DNA of 33,004 nt from Paracoccaceae bacterium (GCA_021767525.1 JAASTF010000002.1:1-33004); one strand, 5' to 3'; shown: positions 1-8,400, counted from the first letter of the stretch. Notes: generated from the letters alone by a model not told the origin. A program made the numbers and translations.

Positions 1-40
1 GGGCCAATTCACCCCCCGGAGTTTTCCTGGCAAGATGAAG
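1..40. repeat. Dispersed short repeat, copy 1
   Basis: This copy and a second one at 2955-2991 share a run of six C followed by GGAGTTT, a 3-4 nt variable spacer, and then GGCAAGATGAAG. Both are preceded by a GGCC-rich stretch ending in CAATT. Here the repeat overlaps the 3' end of the leftward flavoprotein gene and supplies its last codons and stop (TCA on the plus strand at 9-11). The two copies have the same orientation and both lie at the 3' side of a leftward gene. I recall similar CCCCGGAG-type intergenic repeats from Rhodobacterales genomes, but I could not check this. The function is unknown. Confidence 0.6.
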
Positions 41-1199
41 CTGAGTAGCGGGCCGCGTGCCCGCCGGCCCAAAGCCCCGTGGCGAAGCAGGCGGTGAGAC
101 GGTAGCCGCCGGTCGGTGCCTCCCAATCCAGCATTTCGCCGGCGGCGAAGGTGCCGGGGCGGGATTTCAGCATCAGCTGGGCGTCGAGTGCGTCGAAGCG
201 CAGGCCGCCGGCGGTTGAGATGGCTTCGTCGATCGGGCGCAAAGTCGCGTTGTGCAGCGGCAGGTTTTTCACGAGGTTTGGCCAATCCTGCATCGGGTGC
301 TGCGCGCCGCCGGTCATTTCGAACAGCAGAGCGGTTTTCGCAGGCGGCAAGCGCAGGGTGTTTTTCAGCCAATGGGCCAGGCGGGCCTTCTTGGGGTTTT
401 TCGGCAGGCGTTTGGCGAGCGTTTCGGTGGTGATGTCCGGTAAGAGGTCGAGCGTGAGCGATGCGCCTTGCCGCAGCGCGGGCGTCAGCGGGTATAGCCC
501 GCCACCTTCCAGCCCGCGTGCGGCAATCACCGCCTCGCCCCGAGAGGTCAGCGCGCCTGCGCGCCATTCCACGGCCTTCAGCGGCTGGCCGAAATGCGGC
601 TGCATATGAGTGGTCCAGGGCAGGGAAAGGGCTGCGTTCGAGGGCTGAAACGGCGCGGTGCCGTCAACCCATTGGGTCCATGCGCCATCGGACCCCAGCC
701 TTGCCCAGCTGGCGCCGCCGCAGGCCAGAACGGTGACCTGTGGCGTCAAGCTTTGCCGGCCGTCAGGCGTGGCAAAGGTGACCGCCTTGCCGTTCCACCC
801 GGTCCAGCGCCAGCGGCGGTTGAGCGTGACGCCCAGATCGCCCAGCCGCGCCATCCAGGCGCGCAGCAGGGGCGAGGCCTTCATCGCCGTTGGAAAGACG
901 CGCCCCGACGAGCCGGTGAACAAGTCTTGCCCCAGTCCGCGTGCCCAATCCTGCACCTCGTCAGGCCCGAACTGTTTCAGCACCGGGCGCAGATGCGGCG
1001 CGGCGCTGCCGTAAGCGGCCAAGAAGCTGTCGAATGGTTCGTCCTTGGTCAGGTTCAGGCCGGACTTGCCCGCCATCAGGAATTTGCGGGCGGGGCTTGG
1101 CATCGCCTCGGCCACTGTCACGCGGCGGCCGGCCTGCGCCAGCGCATCCGCCGCCATCAGACCTGCGGGGCCTGCGCCGATAACCAGCGCGTCGGTCAT
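9..1199 (-). CDS. HI0933-like NAD(P)/FAD-dependent flavoprotein (TIGR03862 type)
   Basis: This 396-residue protein is a predicted cytosolic flavoprotein oxidoreductase. A Rossmann FAD-binding motif, VIGAGPAGLMAADAL, lies at residues 6-20. It is followed by the family signature KFLMAGKSGLNLT near residues 39-51, and a C-terminal GEMLDWEAPTGGYRLT segment closes the FAD site. These match the HI0933/BaiN-like group, whose physiological substrate is mostly unknown. The ATG start overlaps the stop of the upstream MscS-type gene by four bases (ATGA, 1196-1199), so the two are probably translationally coupled. The last six or so residues and the stop come from the dispersed repeat at 1-40, so the natural C-terminus may have been extended or replaced by it. 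The family call is firm; the reaction is not known. Confidence 0.85.
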   Translation of the reverse strand: MTDALVIGAGPAGLMAADALAQAGRRVTVAEAMPSPARKFLMAGKSGLNLTKDEPFDSFLAAYGSAAPHLRPVLKQFGPDEVQDWARGLGQDLFTGSSGRVFPTAMKASPLLRAWMARLGDLGVTLNRRWRWTGWNGKAVTFATPDGRQSLTPQVTVLACGGASWARLGSDGAWTQWVDGTAPFQPSNAALSLPWTTHMQPHFGQPLKAVEWRAGALTSRGEAVIAARGLEGGGLYPLTPALRQGASLTLDLLPDITTETLAKRLPKNPKKARLAHWLKNTLRLPPAKTALLFEMTGGAQHPMQDWPNLVKNLPLHNATLRPIDEAISTAGGLRFDALDAQLMLKSRPGTFAAGEMLDWEAPTGGYRLTACFATGLWAGGHAARYSASSCQENSGG

Positions 1200-2539
1200 G
1201 CCTGGTCGGGCGCAAGGTTGCGCAGCTCGACCACGCGGCGCGGATAGGGAATTTCGATCTCGTGCTCTTTCAGGGCGTTCCAGATCGCGAAGAGCACCTG
1301 GCTTGTATACTTGTTGCGCCCGTCGTCGATGCCATTGACCCAGAATTCACAGGCGAAATCGATGCCGCTGTCGCCAAAGCCGCGCAGCTCGCAATCAGGG
1401 CCTTCGGGGTCTTGCAGCACGAAGGGCAGGGCCGAAACCGCCCGTTCGATTATTGCGGGCACCTGGTTGATGTCGGTGTCGTAGGACACGCTGAACGGGG
1501 CCTCGTAGCGGTTGGCGCTGCCGGCGTCGGAATAGTTGACGACGCGGGTGACGATGAAATCCTCGTTCGGGACGACGATCCACTTGCCATCGAAGGTCTC
1601 CAGGAACGCGGCGCGGGCGGTCATCTTGACGATCGTGCCGGCCTCGCCGCCGTCAAGCTCGACATAGTCGCCGACGGTGGCCTGCCCTTCGAGCAGCAGG
1701 ATGACGCCCGAGATGAAATTCGACGCGATCTTTTGCAGGCCAAAACCCAGCCCCACACCGATGGCCCCACCCAGAACGGCAAGCGAGGTGAGCGAGATGC
1801 CCATGATATTCATCACCACCAGGAAAGCAGCGCCGAAAATCGCGATCTCGGCCGCCTTTTCCGCCAGTTGGCGGGTGGCGGGGCGCATGTCCTCTTGTTT
1901 CTTGATAAATTGGCCGGTCTGGTCGTTCGACCAGCGCCCCAGCCAGAAGATGACGCCGCCAACGACGACGAATTGCAGCAGCCACAGCAGGCTGAACGAC
2001 AGGTTGCCCAGCGGCACCACCGTGCGGTCCAGCCAGCTGGTCAGCTGCGGCAGCAAACCCAGCGCATAGATTGCCGCCAGCGGCAGCAGCACGAACCGGC
2101 CCAGCACGCGCAGCATCGGATCGGTCAGGACATCGCGCACCAGCGCGCGCACGGCGAGGAACAGGAACACCCGCTTGCCGAAGGCGATAACCGCGCCCGA
2201 GCCGAAAACCGAGCGCGTCACCGCCTCGCCCAGGCCGGTCAGGGCATAGGCCAGAAGCGGCATCAGCAGCGGCAGGAACAGCAGCATGAAGCGCCGCGCC
2301 CGGGCCAGAGGGGTTTCGGCCCCATCGGCAGGCGTCAGCAGGCGCCGCAGCGCGGGGCGCAGCCGTCGCGCGAAGACAACGGCCAACAGGTAGGCGACGA
2401 CGATCAGCGCGAATTGCGACCAGGCGGCCGGGCTGAGCAGCCATGTGGTGGCCAGCTCGACCCCCTGCCCGGCATAGGCTGCGACCTGTTGCACCAGGGG
2501 CGGCTGGCTGGCCAGCCATTCGGGGTCGATCCAGTTCAT
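1196..2539 (-). CDS. MscS-family mechanosensitive ion channel
   Basis: This 447-residue inner-membrane protein is predicted to open under membrane tension and release solutes during osmotic downshock. The N-terminal half holds several hydrophobic spans. The pore helix carries the Gly/Ala-rich pattern LGGAIGVGLGFGLQKIASNF, followed by the beta-domain entry LLEGQATVGDYVEL. The cytoplasmic C-terminal domain ends with EHEIEIPYPRRVVEL, typical of the family. I chose the ATG at 2539 (MNWIDPEW) over the longer start at 2626. The longer form would add 29 non-conserved residues and overlap the divergent HNH gene starting at 2588. The protein is longer than E. coli MscS because of extra N-terminal membrane spans. 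It overlaps the downstream flavoprotein gene by 4 bp. Confidence 0.9.
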   Translation of the reverse strand: MNWIDPEWLASQPPLVQQVAAYAGQGVELATTWLLSPAAWSQFALIVVAYLLAVVFARRLRPALRRLLTPADGAETPLARARRFMLLFLPLLMPLLAYALTGLGEAVTRSVFGSGAVIAFGKRVFLFLAVRALVRDVLTDPMLRVLGRFVLLPLAAIYALGLLPQLTSWLDRTVVPLGNLSFSLLWLLQFVVVGGVIFWLGRWSNDQTGQFIKKQEDMRPATRQLAEKAAEIAIFGAAFLVVMNIMGISLTSLAVLGGAIGVGLGFGLQKIASNFISGVILLLEGQATVGDYVELDGGEAGTIVKMTARAAFLETFDGKWIVVPNEDFIVTRVVNYSDAGSANRYEAPFSVSYDTDINQVPAIIERAVSALPFVLQDPEGPDCELRGFGDSGIDFACEFWVNGIDDGRNKYTSQVLFAIWNALKEHEIEIPYPRRVVELRNLAPDQA

Positions 2540-2587
2540 GCGCGTTGGCCCTTGCCTTTGTGCCGGTTGCGCCCATCCTTTGCCCCG

Positions 2588-2911
2588 ATGAGCGATGCGA
2601 CACAAGAGAAAGGGCCGGACGGGCACCCGATTTGCGCGCTATGCGGGCGGGGTATTCCGCCCGATGTGCCGCAATCGTTGCATCACCTTGTGCCCAAGCT
2701 GAAGGGCGGTAAGGGCGGGCCCGTCGTGTTGCTGCACCACATCTGCCACAAGGAAATCCACGCCACGCTGAGCGAGGCGGAATTGGCGCGCTGTTTCAAC
2801 ACGCCCGAGGCGCTGCGCGCCCATCCCCGGCTGGCGAAATTCGCGGCCTGGGTGGCGAAGCGGCCGCCGGGATTTGCCTCGAAAGTTCCGGGCCGGCGGC
2901 GCGGGCGGTAG
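2588..2911 (+). CDS. Small HNH endonuclease-family protein
   Basis: This 107-residue protein has a compact zinc-binding HNH-like arrangement. A CxxC pair lies at Cys16/Cys19, His-His at 32-33 inside SLHHLVPKLKGG, and a CHKEIHA segment at 53-59. The central Asn of a strict HNH is not obvious, since that region reads GGPVVLLHHICH. The basic C-terminus (PGRRRGR) fits nucleic-acid binding. The start is the ATG at 2588; the reading frame is open far upstream only because it runs antisense to the MscS gene. The gene stands alone and diverges from the channel gene with about 48 bp between starts. It belongs to a group of small stand-alone HNH proteins I associate with Rhodobacterales; their target and role are unknown. 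No phage or restriction genes are adjacent. Confidence 0.75.
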   Translation: MSDATQEKGPDGHPICALCGRGIPPDVPQSLHHLVPKLKGGKGGPVVLLHHICHKEIHATLSEAELARCFNTPEALRAHPRLAKFAAWVAKRPPGFASKVPGRRRGR

Positions 2912-2954
2912 GCCGCGCGCCTGCTGGTGGAGGCGCTGCCCCCCTTGGGCCTGC

Positions 2955-2991
2955 GGCCCAATTCCCCCCGGAGTTTACGGGCAAGATGAAG
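2955..2991. repeat. Dispersed short repeat, copy 2
   Basis: This is the second copy of the element seen at 1-40: GGCCCAATT, then six C, GGAGTTT, a short variable spacer and GGCAAGATGAAG. It lies between two convergent genes, 43 bp after the HNH stop and 10 bp beyond the stop of the leftward crotonase gene. It contains a Shine-Dalgarno-like GGAG followed by ATGAAG, as in copy 1. The frame opened there closes after only a dozen codons, so translation is not convincing. There is no inverted repeat strong enough to call a terminator. Confidence 0.6.
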
Positions 2992-3001
2992 CGGCCTGGG
3001 G

Positions 3002-3613
3002 TCAGCCGCGGCACATCGCCTTGATCGCCTGCGCGATTTCGGGTTTGGCGGCCAGGGTGTCGGTGGCCAGGTCGCGCGCGGTTTGCAGCAGGTCCTTGGG
3101 CGCGACGATGCGATCGACCAGGCCAAAGGCATAGGCCTCGTCGGTGGTGATCTTTTGACCCGCCATCAGGATCAGTTTCGCCCGCGCCGGCCCCACCAGC
3201 GCGGCCAGGCGGCCGGGGTCGGAGGGTTGCGGCAGGTAGCCCAGTTTCATCACCGGGTAAAAGAACTTGGCCCCCGGCACCGCGATACGCAGATCGCAGG
3301 CCAGCGCCATGCCGTTCGAGCCGCCCGCCAGCGTGCCGTTGAGCGCGGCGATGGTCAGGCCCGGCAGGGCGGCGATGGCGGATGACAGACGCTCCCAATC
3401 GGGCGAGGTGGCCATGCCGGCCTTGGCCGCGTCCAGATCGGCGCCGGCGCTGAACACCTTGCCGGTGCCGGTCAGGATCAGGGCGCGCGCGTCATGTGCG
3501 CCTTCGGCGATCTCGCACAGGCGGGCCAGCATTTCGGGCGTCAGCGAATTGGCCTTGTCGGGGCGGTTTATGGTGACGGTCCAGAGGTCGCCGTCGCGGT
3601 CAAGCTCGATCAT
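3002..3613 (-). CDS. Enoyl-CoA hydratase/isomerase (crotonase) family protein
   Basis: This 203-residue protein has the crotonase fold and is probably a cytosolic acyl-CoA-processing enzyme. The first oxyanion-hole segment is FSAGADL (residues 54-60). The second is NGTLAGGSNGMALACDLRIA (residues 92-111). It is about 50 residues shorter than a typical enoyl-CoA hydratase because the C-terminal helical region is reduced. When aligned by eye to the rat hydratase, the two catalytic glutamates fall on Gly101 and Val121, so classical hydration of enoyl-CoA is unlikely. Its ATG overlaps the stop of the upstream SDR gene by 4 bp, so the two are translationally coupled and may act on the same CoA thioester. 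The fold call is firm; the reaction is unknown. Confidence 0.85.
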   Translation of the reverse strand: MIELDRDGDLWTVTINRPDKANSLTPEMLARLCEIAEGAHDARALILTGTGKVFSAGADLDAAKAGMATSPDWERLSSAIAALPGLTIAALNGTLAGGSNGMALACDLRIAVPGAKFFYPVMKLGYLPQPSDPGRLAALVGPARAKLILMAGQKITTDEAYAFGLVDRIVAPKDLLQTARDLATDTLAAKPEIAQAIKAMCRG

Positions 3614-4365
3614 GCGGTCAGCCCCAGTTTGGCGCGGATGTTTTCATCGCGCAGCGAGATTTCCTGCCCCAGCCAATCGTCGGCATCGGGGGTGCACATC
3701 CACAGCAGGCACCTGGCCGGCCATTCGGGCGGGATGTGATCGGACCAGTCCAGCTGGCTGACAGGGTTGATGCCGGTCGCTTTGATTTCGCGCTGCATCT
3801 GCGTGGCCACTGTGCCGGGTGACAGGCCCATGATGCGCAGGCCCTGATCGGCGCCTTCCAGATGGGCCGAGCGGGTCAGCATCGCGGCCCCGGCCTTGGA
3901 GGCGCAGTAATGGCTCCACCCTTCCAGCGGGTTGTGGGCCGCGCCCGAGCTGATGGTGATGATGGTGCCGCCGCCTGCCTTTTGCATCACCGGCATTGCG
4001 GCGCGCATCCCGTGAAAGACGCCTTTCAGGTTGATGTCGATCGCCTGTCCCCAGCCGGCCGGGTCGGCGGTGGCGATGTGCGACACGGGTTCGATCACGC
4101 CGGCATTGCCAATCAGGATGTCCAGCCCGCCAAAGGCATCGAGCGCCGATTGCACGGCGCCGGCGACCTGGTCGTAATCGGCCACGTCGCAGGGCACCGC
4201 ACGGGCCTGCGCGCCGATATCGTCGGCAATCGCACCTATGGCGTCGGCGCTGCGCGCGGTCAGCACGACATTCGCGCCCTCGGCGGCGAACAGGCGGGCC
4301 GTTGCCTCGCCGATGCCGCGGCTGGCGCCGGTGATCAAGGCAGTCTTGCCGGAAAGTCTGGGCAT
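3610..4365 (-). CDS. SDR-family oxidoreductase
   Basis: This 251-residue short-chain dehydrogenase/reductase is predicted to be cytosolic and NAD(P)-dependent. The cofactor motif TGASRGIG is at residues 12-19 and the structural NAG motif at 87-89. The catalytic triad is Ser139/Ser140, Tyr153 and Lys157 in YCASK. The length is typical of classical SDRs. It overlaps the downstream crotonase gene by 4 bp, which suggests a two-gene transcript acting on a hydroxyacyl or ketoacyl substrate; that is inference from context only. The C-terminus beyond residue 200 (WSDHIPPEWPARCLLWM) is the usual variable substrate-binding part. The substrate cannot be named from sequence. Confidence 0.9.
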   Translation of the reverse strand: MPRLSGKTALITGASRGIGEATARLFAAEGANVVLTARSADAIGAIADDIGAQARAVPCDVADYDQVAGAVQSALDAFGGLDILIGNAGVIEPVSHIATADPAGWGQAIDINLKGVFHGMRAAMPVMQKAGGGTIITISSGAAHNPLEGWSHYCASKAGAAMLTRSAHLEGADQGLRIMGLSPGTVATQMQREIKATGINPVSQLDWSDHIPPEWPARCLLWMCTPDADDWLGQEISLRDENIRAKLGLTA

Positions 4366-4504
4366 GTCAGCGTCCTTTGCTTGTGCATTGATGCCATTTG
4401 GTAAACCGCTTGTGCGGCCCGGTCCAGCCCGGCCCCCCTTGACCCGGGGCAGACAAGGACGGAAGCTGGCGAAAATTCAGTTCCGTTTTTCGAAAGGGTA
4501 GGAA

Positions 4505-6019
4505 ATGGCTTTTCACAAGGTATTTGGCGGCGCGGGTGTGGCGCTGTGCATGATGACGGCCCCGGCGGCCTGGGCGGATGTCAGCTCGGCCCAGGTATGG
4601 GAGGATTTCAAGGCCTACATGCAGGGCTTTGGCTATTCCATGACCGCGACCGAGGCGCAGGGCGCGGGCGCATTGGTGGTCAGCGACATCACCCTGAACA
4701 TGGCCCTTCCCGATGACGATGGCACCATCACCTTCGGGCTGCCGAACATGACCTTTACCGACAGTGGCGATGGAAGCGTGGTGGTGACCTTGCCGGCGCA
4801 GTCGCAGATGCCCTTTTCGGTAGATGTGCCCGATGACGAAGATGCCAGCGGCGCTATCAGCCTGTCGCAAACCGGGTTCCTGATGACCGTGTCCGGCAAT
4901 CCCGGCGATCTGACCTATGACTACAGCGCCGCCGATCTGACCGTGGCTTTGGCCGAGCTGACGGTCGAGGGCGAGGCGGTGGAGATCGCCGCGGCCAGCA
5001 CCACCTTGCGCAACCTTGACGGTCAAAGCACCGTCACCGTTGGCGACCTGCGCGAGGTCGTGCAGCGCATGACCGCCGGCGTGGTGGAATACACCATCGA
5101 CATGACCGACCCCGAAGACGGCGAGGGGCGCATACAGTTCGACGGCGCGGCAAACAACCTGGGCTTTGAAGGTTCGATGTCGCTGCCCTTGGAAGCGATC
5201 GCCCCCGATGACGCCAATGCCATGCTTGAAGCCGGTTTCGCGGTGCGGGGCGGGTATACCCACCAGGGCGGACAGACGAATTTCACCATCGACGACGATG
5301 GTTCGGTGGTGTCGGGCACGACCTCGTCGGCATCGGGGCGCTTTGACGTGCGCATGGATTCCGAGCAGCTGGGGTACACTGTGGGCGCGCAGGCTGTGGC
5401 CCTGAACGTGACCACCAGCGACCTGCCGTTTCCCGTGGAAATGCAGATGGCGGAAACGGCGGTGAATTTCCAACTGCCGGTGACGCCGGGTGACGAGCCG
5501 CAGGATTTCGCACTGGCGTTGACCCTGGGCGATTTCACCATGTCGGACATGATCTGGGGCATGTTCGACCCGGCCGGCCAGTTGCCACGCGATCCGGCCA
5601 CCATCAAGCTGGACCTGGGCGGCACTGCAAAGCTGGACGCACCGCTGATGGACCCCGAGGCCATGGAAAGCGCCGAAACCCCCGGCGAATTGCGCTCGGT
5701 CGACATTCGCGAAGTGCTGTTGCGGATTGCCGGTGCTCAACTGACGGGCCAGGGCGGCTTTACCTTCGATAATTCCGACACCGGCACCTTCGGCGGGATG
5801 CCCCGGCCCGAGGGGTCGGTGGACCTGCGGCTTGAAGGCGGCAACACGTTGCTGGATACGCTGGTCAACATGGGGTTCGTCCCGCAGGAACAGGCCACCG
5901 GCGTGCGGATGATGATGGGTCTGTTCGCGGTGCCGGGCGACGGCGACGATGTTCTGACCTCGACCATCGAGATCAACGAGCAGGGCCATGTTCTGGCCAA
6001 CGGCCAGCGCCTGCGCTGA
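4505..6019 (+). CDS. DUF2125 domain-containing exported protein
   Basis: This 504-residue protein begins with a Sec signal peptide: a hydrophobic stretch, FGGAGVALCMMTAPAAWA, with probable cleavage after residue 24. The mature part is acidic and beta-rich, with repeated patterns of short strands. It matches the DUF2125 family of alphaproteobacterial periplasmic or outer-membrane-associated proteins, whose function is not established. An AGGA-type ribosome site lies just before the ATG. The gene has its own upstream region (4366-4504), shared with the divergent SDR gene, and its own terminator at 6044-6072, so it is probably monocistronic. The DUF assignment rests on my recall of the family N-terminus (DVSSAQVWEDFKAYMQGFGY). 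Confidence 0.8.
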   Translation: MAFHKVFGGAGVALCMMTAPAAWADVSSAQVWEDFKAYMQGFGYSMTATEAQGAGALVVSDITLNMALPDDDGTITFGLPNMTFTDSGDGSVVVTLPAQSQMPFSVDVPDDEDASGAISLSQTGFLMTVSGNPGDLTYDYSAADLTVALAELTVEGEAVEIAAASTTLRNLDGQSTVTVGDLREVVQRMTAGVVEYTIDMTDPEDGEGRIQFDGAANNLGFEGSMSLPLEAIAPDDANAMLEAGFAVRGGYTHQGGQTNFTIDDDGSVVSGTTSSASGRFDVRMDSEQLGYTVGAQAVALNVTTSDLPFPVEMQMAETAVNFQLPVTPGDEPQDFALALTLGDFTMSDMIWGMFDPAGQLPRDPATIKLDLGGTAKLDAPLMDPEAMESAETPGELRSVDIREVLLRIAGAQLTGQGGFTFDNSDTGTFGGMPRPEGSVDLRLEGGNTLLDTLVNMGFVPQEQATGVRMMMGLFAVPGDGDDVLTSTIEINEQGHVLANGQRLR

Positions 6020-6043
6020 CCGCCTGCACGATTTGCGATAACG

Positions 6044-6072
6044 AGGGGCCCCGTTTCGGGGCCCCTTGCATT
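6044..6072 (+). terminator. Intrinsic terminator after the DUF2125 gene
   Basis: A perfect 9-bp GC-rich stem (AGGGGCCCC at 6044-6052, GGGGCCCCT at 6058-6066) encloses a GTTTC loop. It is followed by a short T-containing tail (TGCATTT). It begins 24 bp after the DUF2125 stop. The tail is weaker than in textbook terminators but the hairpin is very stable. It separates this gene from the pmbA transcript. Confidence 0.75.
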
Positions 6073-6146
6073 TCCGGGGCCGCCCTTGTGCATTGGGCGG
6101 CATGGCTCTACCTCTTGGCCAGGTTCTGACAAGGGGATGATGCCGC

Positions 6147-7493
6147 ATGACCGAAACGCTTGCCTCGCTTTGCGATGACTTGCTGGCCGCGGCCAAGCGG
6201 GCCGGTGCGGATGCCGCCGACGCGATGGCACTGGCGGGAACGTCGGTGTCGATCGACGTGCGCGGCGGCACGCTGGAGCAGGCCGAGCGGTCCGAGGGCA
6301 CCGACCTGGGCCTGCGGGTGTTCGTGGGGCAGCGGCAAGCCAATGTCTCGGCCTCGGACACGCGGCCGGAAACGCTGGAAGAAATGGCCGCCCGCGCGGT
6401 GGCGATGGCGCGCGAGGCGCCCGAAGACCCCTATGCGGGGCTCGCCGATCCCGGCCAACTGGCGCATGGTTGGAATCTGGACGCGCTGGAACTGGCTGAC
6501 CCCGTGCCCGAACCGGACCCCGAGGCGCTGCAAGGCGACGCGCAGGCCGCCGAGGCGGCGGCGCTGGCCGTGGGCGGCGTGACGCAGGTGCAGGGCGCAA
6601 GCGCCGGCTATGGCCGCACCGATGTGTGGTTGGCCGCGACCAACGGATTTTCGGGCGGTTACACACGCACGCAGCGCAGCCGGTCCTGCGTGGCCATCGC
6701 TGGCACTGGCACGGGGATGGAGCGGGAATATGACGGCGACAGCCGCATCTTTCAGGCCGACCTGCGCGCCCCCGACGAGATCGGCCGCGTCGCCGGCGAA
6801 CGCGCGGTTGCCGCGCTGGGCGCGCGCAAGCCGCCCACCGGGCGCTATCCGGTTCTTTATGACGAGCGGATCGCGGCCAGCCTGATCGGGCACCTTCTGG
6901 TGGCGGTCAATGGCGCGTCCATCGCGCGTGGGGCTTCGTGGCTGCGCGATGCGCTGGATCAGCCGGTGTTGCCCGAGGGGCTGTCTCTGGTCGAGGATCC
7001 GTTGCGCCCGCGCGCAACCGCCTCGCGCCCCTTCGATGCCGAGGGGCTGCCAACGCAGCGCCGCACCATCGTGGAAAAGGGCGTTCTGACCGGCTGGACG
7101 CTGGATTTGGCCACGGGCCGCAAGCTGGGAATGCCCTCAACCGGCAATGCAGCGCGCGGCACCGGTGCACCGCCCAGCCCAACCGCCTGGAACGTGGCGC
7201 TGACGCAGGGCAATGCCAGCCGCGAAGCGTTGATGCGCGATATGGGCACCGGGCTGTTGGTCACGTCGATGATCGGTTCGACCATCAACCCCAATACGGG
7301 CGATTATTCGCGCGGGGCCAGCGGGTTCTGGGTGGAAAACGGCGAAATCGCCTATCCGGTGAACGAATGCACCGTGGCCGGCAACCTGCGCGACATGCTG
7401 ATGACGCTGGTGCCTGCGAATGACGCGCGGCCGTGGCTTAGCCGGGTCGTGCCCTCGCTGCTTGTCGAAGGGATGACGCTTGCCGGTGCATGA
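6147..7493 (+). CDS. pmbA: TldD/PmbA family protein, PmbA (TldE) type
   Basis: This 448-residue cytosolic protein belongs to the PmbA/TldE half of the TldD-TldE protease. In E. coli that heterodimer degrades unstructured peptides and matures microcin B17. Family features seen here include the RGGTLEQAERSEGTDLGLRVFVG segment near residues 33-55, and the C-terminal GLLVTSMIGSTINPNTGDYSRGASGFWVENGEIAYPVNE block. The zinc motif HExxxH of TldD is absent, as expected for the PmbA partner. AAGGGG lies about 10 bp before the ATG. It overlaps cysQ by 14 bp downstream; pmbA-cysQ next to KDO/lipid A genes is an arrangement I recall from alphaproteobacteria. No tldD is visible in the window. Confidence 0.9.
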   Translation: MTETLASLCDDLLAAAKRAGADAADAMALAGTSVSIDVRGGTLEQAERSEGTDLGLRVFVGQRQANVSASDTRPETLEEMAARAVAMAREAPEDPYAGLADPGQLAHGWNLDALELADPVPEPDPEALQGDAQAAEAAALAVGGVTQVQGASAGYGRTDVWLAATNGFSGGYTRTQRSRSCVAIAGTGTGMEREYDGDSRIFQADLRAPDEIGRVAGERAVAALGARKPPTGRYPVLYDERIAASLIGHLLVAVNGASIARGASWLRDALDQPVLPEGLSLVEDPLRPRATASRPFDAEGLPTQRRTIVEKGVLTGWTLDLATGRKLGMPSTGNAARGTGAPPSPTAWNVALTQGNASREALMRDMGTGLLVTSMIGSTINPNTGDYSRGASGFWVENGEIAYPVNECTVAGNLRDMLMTLVPANDARPWLSRVVPSLLVEGMTLAGA

Positions 7494-8265
7494 CCGAAAA
7501 CTGCTGATCGAGGCGGCCCGCGCCGCCGGCGAGGTGGCGCGCGGTTTCGTCGGGCGCGATCTGGACGTGACGCATAAGCCTGGCGATGCCGGCCCGGTGA
7601 CCGATGCAGACCACGCGGTGAACGACACGCTGAAACGGGTGTTGCGCCAGGCCCGGCCCGACTATGGCTGGCTGTCCGAGGAATCCGAGGACACGGGCGA
7701 TCGCATGGGGCGCAAACACGTTTTCATCGTCGACCCGATCGACGGCACGCGCAGCTTTATCGACGGGTCGAACGCCTGGGCGCATGCGCTGGCGGTGGTC
7801 GAGGACGGGCAGACCGTCGCAGCGGCGGTTTACCTGCCGATGAAGGACAAGCTCTATTCTGCGGCGCGCGGGCATGGCGCGTTCCTGAACGGCAAGCGCA
7901 TCCGCGCCACCGGGCGGCGCGACCTGACCGGCGCCAGCGTGGTGGCGGCCAAGCCGAATTTCGACCCGATGAACTGGCGCGGGCCGGTGCCGCAGATGCA
8001 GCGCACCTTTCGTCCGTCGCTGGCCTATCGGCTGGCGCTGGTGGCGGAGGGCCGGTTCGACGCCATGCTGACGCTGCGCCCCAGCTGGGAGTGGGACATC
8101 GCCGCCGGTGCCCTGATCCTGGACGAGGCCGGCGCCCGCGTGACCGATCGTATGGGCCAGGATTTGCGGTTCAACAACGCCCATCCCCAAGTCAACGGTG
8201 TGGTCGCCGCCGGGCCCGACCTGCACCGGCAGTTGCAGGACCGTCTGGCGCGGTTTCCGGGCTAG
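7480..8265 (+). CDS. cysQ: 3'(2'),5'-bisphosphate nucleotidase / inositol-monophosphatase family
   Basis: This 261-residue Mg-dependent phosphatase probably removes the 3'-phosphate from PAP(S), the by-product of sulfate activation and sulfotransfer. The metal-site motifs are present: SEES at residues 66-69, DPIDGT at 85-90 with Asp85 and Asp88, and WEWD at 203-206 with Asp206. The N-terminal GPVTDADHAVND block is also intact. The likely start is TTG at 7480, because AAGGGA ends six bases before it and MPVHD fits homologues; GTG at 7486 is the alternative. The gene overlaps the end of pmbA by 14 bp. CysQ and general inositol monophosphatases are hard to tell apart by eye. A sulfotransferase-like gene at 24926 would generate PAP, which fits but does not prove the role. 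Confidence 0.8.
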   Translation: MPVHDRKLLIEAARAAGEVARGFVGRDLDVTHKPGDAGPVTDADHAVNDTLKRVLRQARPDYGWLSEESEDTGDRMGRKHVFIVDPIDGTRSFIDGSNAWAHALAVVEDGQTVAAAVYLPMKDKLYSAARGHGAFLNGKRIRATGRRDLTGASVVAAKPNFDPMNWRGPVPQMQRTFRPSLAYRLALVAEGRFDAMLTLRPSWEWDIAAGALILDEAGARVTDRMGQDLRFNNAHPQVNGVVAAGPDLHRQLQDRLARFPG

Positions 8266-8400
8266 GTTCGGGCGATTGTGCCGCCGGTTCCAAAGGCTTA
8301 AGTTGCCGCGCAAGCAGATGAAGGACCATGATCTGATGCGCGTCGCCCCCCGCCCTACACAGCGTTGCGGCCCCATGTTGCGGCGGCGGGGTTAGGCGCG

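Noticed and set aside
1262-2587. Long rightward open frame upstream of the HNH gene
   Set aside because: It is antisense to the MscS gene, has low-complexity Gln/His/Arg-rich translation and no family features; only the last 107 codons are a real gene.
4367-6361. 664-codon leftward open frame opposite the DUF2125 gene
   Set aside because: High-GC shadow: the plus-strand gene has a signal peptide, ribosome site and terminator, and the antisense translation is His/Arg/Gly-rich without motifs.
8319-8395. Possible 25-codon leader peptide before the KDO-transferase-like gene
   Set aside because: It has an ATG and a stop, but no clear ribosome site and no family match to the small DUF4170 protein I would have expected there.
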